Position numbers and translations under genes: made by a program
Shown: piece after piece, positions 43,051 to 44,403 of the stretch
Layout of the letters: each line of letters begins with the position of its first letter
How positions within the stretch are numbered: position 1 is the first letter of the stretch
Notes under the pieces: generated by a model
Told to the model about the DNA's origin: nothing
Database searches by the model: none
Seen by the model: the letters and a program-made list of their open reading frames with translations, nothing else
From: Chara braunii
Taxonomy: Eukaryota; Streptophyta; Charophyceae; Charales; Characeae
Assembly: GCA_003427395.1 (NCBI GenBank)
Contig: BFEA01000258.1
Span: forward strand, 676,007-720,409
Direction of reading: 5' to 3'
DNA: 44,403 nt

Positions 43051-43052
43051 AC

Positions 43053-43430
43053 AGACTGGACGTACCCCTAGGATAGGGTGGTCCAGTCCTATGCTCGTGA
43101 TACCAGAAAAAAATACAAAATTATATAAAATTGATTATTGAGCTTAAACATGGTTAAGGTAGGGTTGGGCGTACCATAGGTTGGGATGGTCTGATGGTCT
43201 GCGAGGAAGAGAAAAGAAGCTTGTGCACTTACTTACATGTTAAATGTTGTTGTCATTATAGAAGTTGGGCGTACCCCTATGATAGGGCGGTCCGGTCATA
43301 TGTCGTAAAGTTGTTGTCTGGGCAGGCAAGACATACCCCTAGCATGAGGCGGTCTATTCCTATGCCATATATAGTTGTTTGGACAGGCTAGGCGTCCCTT
43401 AAGATGGCACGATCTAGTCATATGCCTAAT
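43053..43430. repeat. Array of five conserved-core units, some hairpin-forming
   Basis: Units at about 43053, 43164, 43264, 43326 and 43388 share a core close to GGCGTACCCCTAGGATAGGG followed by CGGTC-(C/T)-(A/G)GTC and TATGC. Unit 1 has complementary arms GACTGGAC/GTCCAGTC. Units 4 and 5 have different arms that still largely pair. Spacing is 60-110 bp. Confidence 0.72.
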
Positions 43431-44361
43431 GTCGTTGCCTAGAGGAGCAGAAACCCTTATAAGGGTATCTTCTCGGGATTTTTAATGTCCGCACTGTCCA
43501 ACTTTTCTTTGAATCGAGGGACTTGATGGGACATGTGTTTGCCAAAGGCTTATTCGAACCAACCTTGTGACCAAAGTGCTAAGACTTTCTTAGCACCCGC
43601 GGCATCCAAGAAAATAATGTCGGTAAACGATGATGTGAATGGCTGTACTTCGCTTTTGCCAAGGCCGCAGAGACGCGCGATTGTTGGAGTACAAAATCTC
43701 AACCTATCATATTTAAATAGGGTCGCACGGCTGTTAAACCGCACGATCCGGGGGCCTAAACATAAAAAAGGGGCGGCTGTGAAGCTCACCTGACCGTGGC
43801 ATGAACGTACGGGTTGTAAACTTTTATTTACTTTTCCCAAGAACGGACGTTTCAGGGTCATGGCACGTCCGTGGCCTAATAGGTTGTTCATAGGGTCGGC
43901 CGGACCAAACATCTGTCGCGTAGAAGGCGGGGCAACAACCTTTTAAATGGGTGAGGCAGGTTGGGCCTGCCTAGGCCAGAGAGTGGGCGGCCTATTGGGG
44001 CGCAACTCTTCATGTGTTACATCCGTGAAAAGGAGCTAGCCTAGTAGGTATCAAGTCGAACTTCCACCTAAAAGATATTGGGATCAAATCGGAAACTACG
44101 CTCTAATGGCGCTAACTCTCTTTTGGAGAAGCCTGTTCAGTAGCATAGCGCGGTCAATTTCGACCGCGTGATCGTTCAGATTGAGCGGCCAAAGTCGACC
44201 GCGCGGATGGACATGGCTCCTGCATAAGGATGTCATGCCTAAATTGAGAAATGAACCAAATTTCCCTTTTTGTTTGATTTCCTCAAGAATCAAACTCATG
44301 TCTTTATGTCAGCAGTTTGTGGGTGTACCACGGATTTGAAGTGGTCGTTGGCTTATGCCAA

Positions 44362-44362
<1 letters not shown>
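43431..44362. other. Anonymous sequence with GC-rich palindrome
   Basis: Overlapping plus and minus frames at 43533-43912 are unrecognised. A palindromic CGCGGTCAATTTCGACCGCG and a variant lie near 44149-44205. No gene supported. Confidence 0.4.

Positions 44363-44403
<41 letters not shown>
44363..44403. repeat. Poly-A tract at window end
   Basis: 41 consecutive A at the window edge. Either a homopolymer where the contig stopped or the tail of a plus-strand retroposon whose body is not recognisable. Confidence 0.95.

Overview
This is a repeat-dominated nuclear window from a eukaryote, most likely a green plant or streptophyte alga. It contains no intact host gene that I can recognise. The plant-type evidence is a Ty3/gypsy LTR retrotransposon whose primer-binding site matches the 3' end of plant tRNA-Asp at 17 of 18 bases, together with tRNA-headed SINEs, PIF/Harbinger transposase fragments and several MITE-like elements. 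A charophyte such as Chara is a low-confidence guess from protein flavour. Two assembly gaps (18161-18360 and 29601-30539) and both window ends (AG repeat, poly-A) fall on sequence that is hard to assemble.

Layout. 1-4690: AG/CT/GT microsatellites, a Harbinger transposase C-terminal remnant (about 1080-1269, minus), a near-perfect 333-bp palindromic element with a 4-bp target duplication (2028-2360), and a tRNA-derived SINE (about 4034-4353). 4694-23937: one giant minus-strand Ty3/gypsy element of about 19.2 kb with very long, unequal LTRs (about 2.4 and 3.3 kb). Read in its own direction it has the 5' LTR (23937-20666), tRNA-Asp PBS (20664-20647), a leader, a large unrecognised ORF region upstream of gag (about 19990-16240), gag, protease, RT, RNase H, integrase (13270-7317), a G-tract, and the 3' LTR (7058-4694). 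Every domain carries stops or frameshifts. A palindromic element has inserted in the upstream ORF and a 763-bp pogo-like MITE has inserted in pol. The N-terminal half of gag with its upstream coding stretch (13680-15616) lies on the plus strand, bounded by inverted G-rich repeats, which suggests an internal inversion.

23938-29600: a 280-bp hAT-like MITE with an 8-bp TSD; a 122-bp tandem repeat (about 24990-25600); an array of nine short hairpins with conserved loops and co-varying stems (25847-26580); then anonymous sequence and a possible TATA-type promoter region near 28524.

30540-36600: a 235-bp tandem duplication directly abutting a degenerate large-subunit rRNA fragment (about 31136-31430), a second SINE-like family, a frameshifted Harbinger transposase (33199-33991), a 581-bp terminal-inverted-repeat element and two further copies of the tRNA SINE. 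36564-44403: a divergent LTR fragment related to the giant element, a 0.4-kb direct repeat pair 1.85 kb apart, long compound microsatellites, a CA-expanded tandem repeat (40768-41390), and a second array of conserved-loop hairpin-like units (43053-43430). The genes do not form a host pathway; the window records nested transposition, inversion and tandem amplification.
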